A stretch of 64,000 nucleotides of DNA, taken from the NCBI RefSeq assembly GCF_001187535.1, contig NZ_LFIO01000947.1:1-64000 (forward strand), written 5' to 3'. The stretch's first letter is position 1. The number at the start of each line of letters is the position of its first letter. This DNA is from Rhizobium ecuadorense (GTDB taxonomy: Bacteria; Pseudomonadota; Alphaproteobacteria; Rhizobiales; Rhizobiaceae). The translations under genes were made by a program, and so were the position numbers. This document shows, in pieces, positions 9,466 through 18,180 of this stretch. Under the pieces are notes generated by a model, which ran no database searches, was not told the DNA's origin, and saw nothing but the letters and a program-made list of their open reading frames with translations.

Positions 9466-10329
9466 TTGAGGGCGGAGATTTCCTTTGGAAAATCCCTGAT
9501 CGGGGTTTTGTTCGTAGGACTGGCGGCCACAGGCTGCACAACGACACCGAAACCGGCGGCAACGGCGGCGAAGACGAAGCAACCGGCGAAAGTTACCTTC
9601 AACTATACGAACAAGGACCGTGACTGCCTGCAGCGCGCGATGTATTTCGAATCGCAGCATTCGGATGAAGACGGCTACATGGCCGTCGGAACCGTCGTCA
9701 TGAACCGGCTGACGTCAGGGGCTTATCCCCCGTCGATTTGCGGCGTCGTCGCCCAGGAAAAGCAGTTTGCGCCGGGCGTGATGACGCGCGAAGTCAAGCC
9801 GCAGGCCGAAACCGAGCTTGCGACCGCCGCCGATGCGATCCTCAAAGGCGCCCGCCATCCTGCGGTCAAGGATGCGATGTTCTTCCACACCGATGGGCTG
9901 AAATTTCCCTACAACAACATGCATTATGTGGCGGTCGCCGGCGGCAATGCCTTCTACGAGAAGCGCGGCGCCGACGGCATGCTCCAAACACCGCCGCCCC
10001 TGCCCGCCTATGAGGTGGCGATGAATTATGTGCCTGGTGAAAGCATGCTGCCGCCGCAATTCGAGGCGCTAATCCCCTCGGCCGTTCCGGTTCCTCTACC
10101 GGCTCCGGATCCGATGCCGACAGCGAGCACGATGTCGCCGATCAATGCGACGCCCACGGCACGGATGGCGCCCATCGCAAATCCCATGCCGATGCAGATC
10201 ACGGCGCCGGTGACCTTGCCGGAACCCTCGATCGAACCCGACCCGGGAATGCGGATCGCGATCCCCATCCCCCGCCCCGCTTTTGACAGCGTCATGCTGC
10301 GCGGCAGCGTTGAGGCGAACGGCGGCTAA
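9466..10329 (+). CDS. SleB/CwlJ-type cell wall hydrolase, probable lipoprotein
   Basis: A 287-aa exported protein with a Hydrolase_2 (SleB/CwlJ) domain at about residues 58-165. Visible segments are AMYFESQHSDEDGY, GTVVMNRL, FAPGVM and FFHTDGLKFPYNN; such domains cleave peptidoglycan. The N-terminus has a hydrophobic segment ending ATGC (Cys 24), a loose lipobox. The last about 100 residues are rich in Pro, Met and Thr with no recognisable fold. The start is TTG at 9466, chosen because AGGAGG lies 9 bases upstream and no ATG fits. In non-sporulating alphaproteobacteria these proteins are thought to act in wall remodelling. It is monocistronic. Confidence 0.8.
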   Translation: MRAEISFGKSLIGVLFVGLAATGCTTTPKPAATAAKTKQPAKVTFNYTNKDRDCLQRAMYFESQHSDEDGYMAVGTVVMNRLTSGAYPPSICGVVAQEKQFAPGVMTREVKPQAETELATAADAILKGARHPAVKDAMFFHTDGLKFPYNNMHYVAVAGGNAFYEKRGADGMLQTPPPLPAYEVAMNYVPGESMLPPQFEALIPSAVPVPLPAPDPMPTASTMSPINATPTARMAPIANPMPMQITAPVTLPEPSIEPDPGMRIAIPIPRPAFDSVMLRGSVEANGG

Positions 10330-10364
10330 AGCTGTTTCGGTTTTTCGCGAAATAAAGGCGCGCC

Positions 10365-11597
10365 TTAAGCGCGCTCTTCCCAGACCTTGGCCAGTTCCAC
10401 GATCGTCTTGACCGCCTTTTCCATATCCTGGCGGCTGACCCATTCGAGCGGCGAGTGGAAGGCATGGCCGCCGGCGAAGATGTTCGGGCATGGCAGGCCC
10501 ATGAAGGAGAGGCGCGAGCCATCGGTGCCGCCGCGGATGCTGCCGCGCACCGGCGTCATGCCGGCCCGGCGCACCGCTTCGATGGCGTTGTCGACGATCT
10601 CGGGGTGCCGGTCGAGCACCACCTTCATGTTGCGATACTGCTCCTTGACCTGGAAATGATAGGCCGAGCCGGGATAGCCCGCCATCACCTTCTTGACGAT
10701 GGCCTCGAGCATCACCTCCTTTTCAACGAGCCCCTTGTCGGTGAAATCGCGGATGATGAAGCTCAGCGACGCCTTTTCCATCGAGCCGGTCACACCGACC
10801 GGATGGATGAAGCCCTGCTTGCCCTCGGTGGTCTCCGGTGCCATCTCCTTCGGCAGCCGGTCGATGATGGCGCCGGCGATCTTGATGGCGTTTTCCATCC
10901 GGTCCTTGGCAAAGCCGGGATGGATCGCGACGCCCGAGATGGCGATCTCGACGCCATCGGCCGAGAAGGTCTCGTCCTCGATGTGGCCTGATGTCTCGCC
11001 GTCCATCGTATAGGCGAAGTCGGCACCGAGTTTCCTCAAGTCGACCTTGTTGACGCCGCGCCCGACTTCCTCGTCGGGGGTGAACAGGATCTTGATCGTC
11101 CCATGCCTTATATCGGGATTGTCGACCAGGAACTGCGCCGCCGTCATGATTTCCGCCAGCCCGGCCTTATCGTCGGCGCCGAGCAAGGTCGCGCCATCGG
11201 TGGTGACGATGTCGTTGCCGATCTGGTTATTCAGCTCCGGATGCTCGGAAACCCGGATGAGCCGGCTCGGATCGCCGGTAAGTTTGATGTCGCCGCCGGC
11301 ATAATTCCGCACGATCTGCGGCTTGACGCCGGTGCCGCTGAAATCGGGCGCCGTATCCATATGCGAGCAGAAACAAATGACCGGCACCGCCTTGTCGCTA
11401 TTTCCAGGAATGGTCGCATAGACATAACCGTGTTCGTCGAGATGCGCGTCGGCAAGGCCGATCTTCAGCAATTCCTCGACCAGCACCCGGCCGAGATCCT
11501 TCTGTTTTTCGGTGGTCGGCTGCGTCGACGAGGCAGGGTCGGATTGGGTGTCGATAACGGTATAACGGAGAAAGCGGTCGAGAACGGTATCGGTCAT
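10365..11597 (-). CDS. pepT: Peptidase T (aminotripeptidase)
   Basis: Cytosolic zinc tripeptidase of the M20B family that removes the N-terminal residue from tripeptides. The 410-aa length matches E. coli PepT. Metal and catalytic residues are all present: H79 and D81 in HMDTAPD, D142 in LGADDK, E175-E176 in TPDEEVG, D199 in TMDGE, and the C-terminal His in GGHAFHSPLEW. The ATG at 11597 is chosen over an in-frame start 57 bases upstream because it fits the family N-terminus. It is monocistronic and converges with the wall hydrolase gene. Confidence 0.95.
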   Translation of the reverse strand: MTDTVLDRFLRYTVIDTQSDPASSTQPTTEKQKDLGRVLVEELLKIGLADAHLDEHGYVYATIPGNSDKAVPVICFCSHMDTAPDFSGTGVKPQIVRNYAGGDIKLTGDPSRLIRVSEHPELNNQIGNDIVTTDGATLLGADDKAGLAEIMTAAQFLVDNPDIRHGTIKILFTPDEEVGRGVNKVDLRKLGADFAYTMDGETSGHIEDETFSADGVEIAISGVAIHPGFAKDRMENAIKIAGAIIDRLPKEMAPETTEGKQGFIHPVGVTGSMEKASLSFIIRDFTDKGLVEKEVMLEAIVKKVMAGYPGSAYHFQVKEQYRNMKVVLDRHPEIVDNAIEAVRRAGMTPVRGSIRGGTDGSRLSFMGLPCPNIFAGGHAFHSPLEWVSRQDMEKAVKTIVELAKVWEERA

Positions 11598-11690
11598 GGC
11601 ATCCAGTCCAGCATGATCACCCCAGTGATATAATCCTCCCGGGCGATGCGGCAAAAGATTTTCCGCTCGCAGCGCGCGAGAATCGGCCGT

Positions 11691-12749
11691 TCATCCCAAA
11701 CGTTTTCCCTCGCCGTCGAACACATGCAGATATTTCGCCGGGAAGGCCACGTTCACCTTCGGGCCTGCCTTCAGCGCTTCGCGATCGAGCGTGAAAATCT
11801 TGAACGGCAGGCCATGCAGGGCAAGATGCAGGATGATGCCGAAGCCGGTGGGTTCGACGAGTTCGACATCGGTGGCGAGGCCCGCCCCGTCATTCGTCAT
11901 CAGCACATGCTCCGGCCGGATGCCGAGCGTCACCTTGGCGCCATCTTCAAGCGGCAGCGGCTTTGCCAGCGGCACGATCGTGCCGTCCTGCAGCTTGACG
12001 CCGCCTTCGACATAGCTCGCCTCGAGGAAATTCATCCCCGGCGAGCCGATGAAGCCGGCAACGAAGAGATTGGCAGGGCGGTCATAAAGTTCCAGCGGAC
12101 TGCCGACCTGCTGCACCACGCCGCCATGCATGGCGACGATCCGGTCGGCCAGCGTCATCGCCTCGATCTGGTCATGGGTGACGTAGATCGAGGTCGCCTT
12201 CAGGTCGCCGTGCAGCTTCTTGATTTCGGCGCGCATCTGTTCGCGCAGGCGCGCATCGAGATTGGAGAGCGGCTCATCGAACAAAAAGGCCTTCGGCTGA
12301 CGCACGATGGCGCGGCCCATGGCGACGCGCTGGCGCTGGCCGCCGGAAAGCGCCTTCGGCCGCCGTTCGAGCAACGGGTCGAGGCCGAGCTTGCCGGCTG
12401 CCGCTGCCACGGCACTTGCTATCTTCTCCTTGGCCGTCTTCCGCAGTTTCAGGCTGTAGCTCATATTGCCGGCGACGTTCATATGCGGATAGAGCGCATA
12501 GGACTGGAACACCATGGCGATGTCGCGGTCCTTCGGATGCAGCTCGTTCACCCGGGCGCCTGAAATGCGGATCTCGCCTGATGTGACATCCTCCAGCCCG
12601 GCGATCATGCGCAAGAGCGTTGATTTGCCGCAGCCGGAGGGGCCCACGAGCACGACGAACTCGCCGTCCTTGATCTCAAGGTCGACGCCGTGCAGCACCT
12701 GCACATGGCCATAGGCTTTACGGATATTCTGGATATCGATCGATGCCAT
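11691..12749 (-). CDS. Sugar ABC transporter ATP-binding protein (UgpC/MsmK type)
   Basis: ATPase of a CUT1-type sugar importer, 352 aa. Walker A is GPSGCGKST (36-44), Q-loop in MVFQSYALYPHM, signature LSGGQRQRVAMGRA, Walker B FLFDEPLSNLD, and switch VTHDQIEA. A C-terminal TOBE region contains the family phrase LGIRPEH. AAGGG stands 8 bases before the ATG. It is the last gene of the minus-strand operon, 4 bases after the permease stop. Substrate cannot be told from the sequence. Confidence 0.9.
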   Translation of the reverse strand: MASIDIQNIRKAYGHVQVLHGVDLEIKDGEFVVLVGPSGCGKSTLLRMIAGLEDVTSGEIRISGARVNELHPKDRDIAMVFQSYALYPHMNVAGNMSYSLKLRKTAKEKIASAVAAAAGKLGLDPLLERRPKALSGGQRQRVAMGRAIVRQPKAFLFDEPLSNLDARLREQMRAEIKKLHGDLKATSIYVTHDQIEAMTLADRIVAMHGGVVQQVGSPLELYDRPANLFVAGFIGSPGMNFLEASYVEGGVKLQDGTIVPLAKPLPLEDGAKVTLGIRPEHVLMTNDGAGLATDVELVEPTGFGIILHLALHGLPFKIFTLDREALKAGPKVNVAFPAKYLHVFDGEGKRLG

Positions 12750-12753
12750 TTGT

Positions 12754-13584
12754 TTAACCCTTGACCGCGCCGGCCGTCAGGCCCTGGACGAGATAACGCT
12801 GGATGAGCAGGAAGAAGAGGCCGGCCGGAATGAGCGCCATGACGCCCGCCGCCATCATCTGCCCGAAATCCACCGAGAATTTCGAAACGAAGGTGAGCAG
12901 CCCGACCGGGAAGGTCGCCGCGTCATTGCCGTTGATCAGCATCAGCGCGAAGAGCAACTCGCTCCAGGCGGCGGTGAAGACGAAACCCAGCGTGGCGGCA
13001 ATCCCCGGCAGCGTGAGCGGCAGAATGATCTGGCGAAACGCCGTGAACTGCGTTGCCCCGTCGATCATCGCCGCCTCTTCCAGATCCTTGGGAATTCCAT
13101 CGAAGAAGGACTGCATCAGGAAGGTGGCGAAGGGCACGTTGAAGGCGGTGTAGACGATGACGAGCCCGGCCAGGCTGTTGGTCAGATGCAAGGGCGACAG
13201 GATCTTGAAGATCGGCGCGACCAGCATGACGAGCGGAAACATCTGGGTCAGCAGCATCAGCGCGACGATCCAGTATTTTGCCCGGAAATTGAAGCGCGAC
13301 AGCGCGTAGCCGGAGAGCGAGGCGCAGATCGTCACGGTCACCGCCGTCGAGGCCGAGACGATCAGGCTGTTTTTGAAGAAGGTCGGAAAGGCGCTGTGCT
13401 GCAGCACGAAGGCATAGTGATCCCAGGTCGTGCGCGAGGGCCACATGCGCACACCTTCGCTATAAAGCAGGTCGTTCGGCGTCACCGAGACCTTGAGCAG
13501 CCAGAACAGCGGGAAGAGCGCGAAGGCGATATAGCAGAGGATCGCCAGACGGTGCGCGACGGTGGGGATGACGGATCGTCTCAT
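12754..13584 (-). CDS. Sugar ABC transporter permease (MalG type)
   Basis: Inner membrane subunit, 276 aa, with about six hydrophobic segments and the EAA loop DLEEAAMIDGATQFTAFRQI followed by ILPLTLPG. This is the second CUT1 permease. It starts 4 bases after its partner with AAGGATTGAG upstream and precedes the ATPase by 4 bases, so all three are tightly co-translated. Confidence 0.9.
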   Translation of the reverse strand: MRRSVIPTVAHRLAILCYIAFALFPLFWLLKVSVTPNDLLYSEGVRMWPSRTTWDHYAFVLQHSAFPTFFKNSLIVSASTAVTVTICASLSGYALSRFNFRAKYWIVALMLLTQMFPLVMLVAPIFKILSPLHLTNSLAGLVIVYTAFNVPFATFLMQSFFDGIPKDLEEAAMIDGATQFTAFRQIILPLTLPGIAATLGFVFTAAWSELLFALMLINGNDAATFPVGLLTFVSKFSVDFGQMMAAGVMALIPAGLFFLLIQRYLVQGLTAGAVKG

Positions 13585-13588
13585 CGGC

Positions 13589-14524
13589 TCAATCCTTGTT
13601 CAGCAGCGTCTGCCGCAGCAGGATGATCAGCATCGAATAGGCAAGCAGCAGCGCGAGCAGCACCAGCGCGATTGCCGAGGCATAACCGAAATCGAGTCGT
13701 TTGAACGCGGTCGTGAAGATGTAGCTTGCGACGATCTGCGTCCGGTCGGCCGGCCCGCCGTTGGTCATGACGACGATGAGATCGGCGAAATTGGAGATCC
13801 AGACGGTACGCAACAGCACGGTAATGGCGATGGTCGGCGCCAGAAACGGCAGGGTGATCGAGCGGAAGCGCTGGAACCAGCCGGCGCCGTCGATCGACGC
13901 CGCCTCGTAAAGATCGCGCGGGATCGCCTGCAGGGCGGCCAGCAGCGTGATGGCGAAGAAGGGAATGCCCCACCACACATTGGCGACGATCGGCCCCCAC
14001 ATCGCATAATTGGGATCGGAAAGGATATTGCCCGGCTCATGCATCAGCCCGAGCCCGAAGAGCCAGTGCGGGATCGGCCCGATGACCGGATTGAACAGCC
14101 AGGCCCAGTTGAGGCCGGCAAGAAAGGACGGCACGGCCCAGGGCAGGAAGACCAGCGCCTGCGCGATCGCCCGGCCCGGGAAGGGCTTGTCGAGCAAAAG
14201 CGCCAGGATGAGCCCGAAGACGAACTGCAGGACGACGGAAGCGCCGGTCCACCAGAGCGTGTTCCTCAGCGCCCCGTAAAAGGCGGCATCACCCGCAAGC
14301 TCGCGGAAATGCTCGAGCCCGATGAAGCCGCCGGAAAACGGGTTGAGCAGCTGGATATCGCGGAAGGCGTAGGAAACGCCCAATGTCAGCGGCACCAGCA
14401 TCACAGCGATGATCAGGATCAGCGACGGCGCGCTGTAGAGATAGGGTTCCGAAGCGTCGGCAAGTCGACGCAGCCATGGCCTGCGGTCGCGACGCATGTC
14501 GAGCGTATCGGCGGAAATGGTCAT
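13589..14524 (-). CDS. Sugar ABC transporter permease (MalF type)
   Basis: Inner membrane subunit of the same importer, 311 aa. A first hydrophobic segment follows a basic N-terminus, then about five more, with the EAA loop DLYEAASIDGAGWFQRFRSI and TLPFLAPT. The frame is open for 75 codons upstream, but that part translates the inverted-repeat element, so the ATG at 14524 is taken. The 243-base gap to the binding-protein gene is filled mostly by that element. Confidence 0.88.
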   Translation of the reverse strand: MTISADTLDMRRDRRPWLRRLADASEPYLYSAPSLILIIAVMLVPLTLGVSYAFRDIQLLNPFSGGFIGLEHFRELAGDAAFYGALRNTLWWTGASVVLQFVFGLILALLLDKPFPGRAIAQALVFLPWAVPSFLAGLNWAWLFNPVIGPIPHWLFGLGLMHEPGNILSDPNYAMWGPIVANVWWGIPFFAITLLAALQAIPRDLYEAASIDGAGWFQRFRSITLPFLAPTIAITVLLRTVWISNFADLIVVMTNGGPADRTQIVASYIFTTAFKRLDFGYASAIALVLLALLLAYSMLIILLRQTLLNKD

Positions 14525-14588
14525 CAGTGCGTAATTTCCATTGTCTACCCGGTCGGGAATTGGTGATGTTTCTGAATGGAGAGACCGG

Positions 14589-14745
14589 AGCCCCCTCATC
14601 CGATCCTTCGGGCCACCTTCTCCCCGCTGGGGAGAAGGGGAAAGCGGCGCCGCCACGAGTCTCTTCTCCCCTCGGGGGTCCGAAGGACGGGTCGAGACCA
14701 GTGGCTCGACCCAGGTAAAGGTGCCGGCGGGCGGATGAGGGGGCT
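14589..14745. repeat. 157-bp inverted-repeat element with internal hairpin (RIME/MITE-like)
   Basis: The ends are perfect 14-bp inverted repeats: AGCCCCCTCATCCG at 14589-14602 and CGGATGAGGGGGCT at 14732-14745. Inside is a perfect 10-bp hairpin (CCTTCTCCCC 14616-14625, GGGGAGAAGG 14629-14638, loop GCT). No coding potential is convincing. It lies exactly between the binding-protein gene and the first permease gene. The build resembles dispersed rhizobial mosaic palindromes. As transcribed structure it could stabilise the upstream binding-protein message, which is inference. Confidence 0.75.
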
Positions 14746-14767
14746 TCAATCTCGAAGCCCTCTATCT

Positions 14768-16027
14768 TTATTTCTTCGACAAGAACTTCTGCTGCGCCTT
14801 GGTCAGATAGTCCGCCCACTGGTCGGCCAGATCCTTTGCCGAGATATCGCCGAGCAAGGCTTGCTGCGAGGTCTTGATCGCCAGCGAATCCTTGAAGAAG
14901 GCGAATTCTTCGAGGTAGGTCGGCATCACCGTCGGCACCGTGTTCGGATCCGCCAGTTCCTCGAACCAGCCCTTGAACTGGTCGCCGGCATAGAAGGGAT
15001 CCTTCTCGGCTGCCGTATAGGCCGGCAGGGCGCCGATGCGCTTGTTCCACTCGATATTGCCTTCCGGCCCTTCGAGGGTGGCGATCAGCTTCCAGGAGAG
15101 ATCCTTGTTGCCGCTGGTCGCAAACATCGACCAGCCGCCATAGCCGATGGTCGGGAAGGACTTGCCGTCAGGCCCCTTCGGCAGCGGCATGACGCCGAAA
15201 TCTTCCTTCTTCATGCGTTCGGCGATGGCGATCAGCGCATCCGGATCCTGATCGAGGAAGGCGCAGGTGCCGGAATAGAAGCCGGCGACGACTTCGTTGA
15301 AGCCCCAGTTGACGCTGTCCTTCGGCGCATAGCCCTTCTTGTAGAGATCGACCATCCATTCGATGCCCTTGGCCCAGCCGGGGCTGTTCATCGTCGAGGT
15401 GCCGTCCTCGTTGAAGTATTTGTTGGAGCCGGCCATCGAGGCGGCGAAGATCATCCAGCCGTTGAGGCCGCCCGGTCCGCCGCGCATGCAGTAGCCGTAT
15501 TTGCCCGGTAGCTTGGAGACCTTTTCCGACGCGGCGGTGAATTCCTCCAACGTCTTCGGCGGTGCGGCAACACCGGCTTCCGAAAGCAGCTTCTTGTTGT
15601 AGAACATCGCCCTCAAATAGAAGCCATAGGGCAGCATATAGGCGGTGTTCTTGACGTCGCGGCCGAGTTCGAGGGCGCGCGGCGTCAGTTCCTTGGTGTG
15701 CTCCCACTTTTCGAGGTACGGCTCAAGGCTTTCGAGCATGCCGTTATTGGCATAGAGCGACAGCCAGGTATCCGGCATCTCCATCACATCGGGCACGTCG
15801 CCGGCCGACACCATGGTCGCGAACTTCTGGAAGGCTTCGTTCCAGGGCAGCGAGATGATGTCGACCTTGATGCCGGGATTGGCGGCCTCGAACTTGCCGA
15901 CGATCGATTTCAGCGTTTCGGTGCGCTCCGGGCTGGTGATGACTTCGACAAGCTTGAGCGTGGTGTCGGCAAAGGCGGTGCCCGCCATCATCGAAGCAAA
16001 GAGCGTCGAGATTATTAGTTTTTTCAT
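14768..16027 (-). CDS. Sugar ABC transporter substrate-binding protein
   Basis: Periplasmic receptor of the CUT1-type importer, 419 aa. A signal peptide (cut after TAFA, residue 20) is followed by the family-1 solute-binding pattern: VVGKFEAANPGIKV-like start, PWNEAFQKFATMVSAGDVPDV, then YGFYLRAMFYNKKLL and YGGWSMFATS. AGGGGGAAC precedes the ATG. It lies between the PLP enzyme gene and the permeases. The ligand is unknown; the link to a trans-sulfuration enzyme makes a sulfur- or amino-containing ligand worth considering. Confidence 0.9.
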   Translation of the reverse strand: MKKLIISTLFASMMAGTAFADTTLKLVEVITSPERTETLKSIVGKFEAANPGIKVDIISLPWNEAFQKFATMVSAGDVPDVMEMPDTWLSLYANNGMLESLEPYLEKWEHTKELTPRALELGRDVKNTAYMLPYGFYLRAMFYNKKLLSEAGVAAPPKTLEEFTAASEKVSKLPGKYGYCMRGGPGGLNGWMIFAASMAGSNKYFNEDGTSTMNSPGWAKGIEWMVDLYKKGYAPKDSVNWGFNEVVAGFYSGTCAFLDQDPDALIAIAERMKKEDFGVMPLPKGPDGKSFPTIGYGGWSMFATSGNKDLSWKLIATLEGPEGNIEWNKRIGALPAYTAAEKDPFYAGDQFKGWFEELADPNTVPTVMPTYLEEFAFFKDSLAIKTSQQALLGDISAKDLADQWADYLTKAQQKFLSKK

Positions 16028-16058
16028 GCTCAGTTCCCCCTTTTAGGTTTCTCGGGTT

Positions 16059-17231
16059 TCAGGATTGCGAGGCGGCGGCGAGCGCCTCCTCGATGTCCCT
16101 CCACAGGGCCTCGGTTCCTTCGAGGCCGACATGGAGGCGTACGGATCGCGCATGGATGCCGAAGGCATGTGCGGAATTCGGCTGTGCCTTCTGCTGCAGC
16201 ACCACCTCGCCCGGTACGATCAGGCTTTCATGTCCACCCCAGCTTACACCCAATTTGAAGAGCTTGAGGTGATCGGCGAAGGCGCGGATATCGACACCCT
16301 CGCGGAAGATGAAGGAAAACAGGCCCGAGGTGCCGTTGAGCCCGGCGGGCAGGCGGTTGGCGAGGCCGGGATGGCAGACCGTCTCGACCACATCGAGCTT
16401 CTGCAGGCGCCGGGCGATTTCAAGCGCCGACGCCTCATGCGCCCGCATGCGCAGCGGCAGCGTGCGCAGGCCGCGGATCAAAAGCCAGGCGTCGAAGGGC
16501 GAAAGCTTGCCGCCGAGATAGGGGTAGGCCTCGGCCTTGATGCGGGCGATCATGTCTTTCGAGCCGGCAACGATGCCCGCCACCACATCGCTATGGCCAC
16601 CGAGATATTTCGAGGCCGAATGGATGACGAGATCGACGCCGAGTGTCAGCGGCCGCTGGAAGAACGGGCTTGCCCAGCTGTTGTCGATCATCGAGACGAC
16701 GCCGTGCCGCTTGGCGAGGGCGGCGAGCGCGCCGACATCATGCGCCTCCATCACCCAGCTCGTCGGGCTTTCCAGGTAGAGAAGCTTGGCGCCGGGCAGC
16801 GCGCTGGCAACCGCCTCCTCGTCGCGCCCGTCGACATAGGTCACCTCGATCTTCATCCGCTTCAAGATGGTACCGAACAGGCGGAAGGCATCGGGATAGA
16901 CGTGTTTGACGGCAACGATCCTGTCGCCCGGCTCGACGAAGCTCAGCACGGAAGACGAGATCGCCGCCATGCCGCTGGCAAAACCCAGCGCATCTTCAGC
17001 GCCTTCGAGCTTGGCCAGCATTTCCTCGAAGGCCCGCACCGTCGGGTTCAACCCGCGCGTATAGGTCGGCCGTACCTTCTCGCCGCGATAGACGGTGATC
17101 ATCTCGTCATAATCGGAAAAGGTGAAAAGCGAGGTCTGGAAGATCGGCGGCACGACCGCATCGGCGAAATTGCCGTCGTCATGGGCGGTGATGATGGAGG
17201 CAAGATCGAACGGGTCGGCGCCGCTGCTCAT
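16059..17231 (-). CDS. PLP-dependent trans-sulfuration enzyme (cystathionine gamma-synthase / beta-lyase family)
   Basis: A cytosolic Cys/Met-metabolism PLP enzyme, 390 aa. The PLP lysine is K208 in SASKYLGGHSD; the cofactor region YTRGLNPT (57-64) and ASGMAAIS are also typical. Members make or cleave C-S bonds in cystathionine, methionine or related thioethers; the exact reaction cannot be read from the sequence. It overlaps the FadR-type regulator by 4 bases and precedes a sugar importer by 31 bases, an unusual partnership suggesting catabolism of an imported compound. Alternative: a housekeeping MetB/MetC paralogue that only shares a promoter. Confidence 0.85.
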   Translation of the reverse strand: MSSGADPFDLASIITAHDDGNFADAVVPPIFQTSLFTFSDYDEMITVYRGEKVRPTYTRGLNPTVRAFEEMLAKLEGAEDALGFASGMAAISSSVLSFVEPGDRIVAVKHVYPDAFRLFGTILKRMKIEVTYVDGRDEEAVASALPGAKLLYLESPTSWVMEAHDVGALAALAKRHGVVSMIDNSWASPFFQRPLTLGVDLVIHSASKYLGGHSDVVAGIVAGSKDMIARIKAEAYPYLGGKLSPFDAWLLIRGLRTLPLRMRAHEASALEIARRLQKLDVVETVCHPGLANRLPAGLNGTSGLFSFIFREGVDIRAFADHLKLFKLGVSWGGHESLIVPGEVVLQQKAQPNSAHAFGIHARSVRLHVGLEGTEALWRDIEEALAAASQS

Positions 17232-17950
17232 TTGGACATTTCCTTGATGTCTTCCTCGACGATGTCGAGAATTTTCAATGTTTCCGCGCGCGCCGCCTCG
17301 GCATCCCCGGCAGCGATGGCGTTGAAAAGGGTGCGGTGAAAGGGAAAGGACCGGCGGGCGAAATCCTGCCGGTCGAAGGGATGTTCCCAGAAGCGCTCGA
17401 AGGTCTCGCGCATCTGTTCGAGAAGCTGGCGAAACAGCGGATTGTGGGTGGCGTCGTAGACGGCGAGATGGAAGGCCAGATCCTCCGGCCCTGAGGTGCC
17501 CTTCTCCAGATGCACCCGCTCCATCTCGTTGAGTTTCTCCTCGATGACGACGAGATCCTTTGCCGTGCGCCGTCTAGCTGCGACCATGCCCGCTTCGCAT
17601 TCGATGCCGCGGCGAACCTCCAGGGTCTGCAGCAGCGCATCGCGCAGATGCACCGCATCGAACGACAGCGGCATATGGATCGTTGCCCGGGACACCGGCT
17701 TCAGCAGATAGGTGCCGCTGCCCTTGCGCGTCTCGATCACCCCAAGCGCCTGAAAATGCCGGATCGCCTCGCGAATGGTCGAACGCCCGACCGCAAGGGC
17801 CGCCATCAGCTCCCGCTCCGCCGGCAGCCGATCACCGGCCTGCAGGCGCGCATCCTCGACATAGTCCGCCAGCGCATCGGTCACCTGACGCGCGCGGTCC
17901 ATGGCGGGAAGCGGCCGGATCACCGGCCTATCGCTAAGCTTTGCCTTCAT
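17228..17950 (-). CDS. FadR-subfamily GntR transcriptional regulator
   Basis: A 240-aa regulator. The N-terminal winged helix (about 20-90) contains LPAERELMAALAVGRSTIRE and GVIETRKGSGTYL. The C-terminal all-helical FCD domain (about 105-230) has metal-site-like residues in AFHLAVYDATHNP and HRTLFNAI. It is the first gene of the minus-strand operon and overlaps the PLP enzyme by 4 bases. Members usually repress their own operon and release it on binding a small acid or sugar acid. A candidate operator lies just upstream. Confidence 0.9.
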   Translation of the reverse strand: MKAKLSDRPVIRPLPAMDRARQVTDALADYVEDARLQAGDRLPAERELMAALAVGRSTIREAIRHFQALGVIETRKGSGTYLLKPVSRATIHMPLSFDAVHLRDALLQTLEVRRGIECEAGMVAARRRTAKDLVVIEEKLNEMERVHLEKGTSGPEDLAFHLAVYDATHNPLFRQLLEQMRETFERFWEHPFDRQDFARRSFPFHRTLFNAIAAGDAEAARAETLKILDIVEEDIKEMSK

Positions 17951-17974
17951 GGTTCCCCATTTTCTTATCAGGCA

Positions 17975-18001
17975 GTCAGGCCATGAAATTGGTCTGACAT
18001 C
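17975..18001. promoter_or_regulatory. Candidate operator of the FadR-type regulator
   Basis: GTCAGGCCAT (17975-17984) and TTGGTCTGAC (17989-17998) form an imperfect inverted repeat 25 bases upstream of the regulator start. The segment TGGTCTGACAT alone is close to the FadR-subfamily consensus TGGTNNNACCA. The rest of the 230-base gap to 18180 shows nothing I can assign. Confidence 0.45.
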
Positions 18002-18180
18002 TTAGCATTTCTCAAAGATGGGAAGGCGTCAAGGGGTGTTGCATCAGCATCTCATCCGCCCCTCCAAAATGTCCTTTTCCACCTCCGAATCGGCGTCGTC
18101 GCCGGGAGAGCAACAGATGAAGCTGGGTTTCGTTTAGAGCTTGAACAAGGCCAGCAATCCACGGCCGCGGGTGGTCGGCC

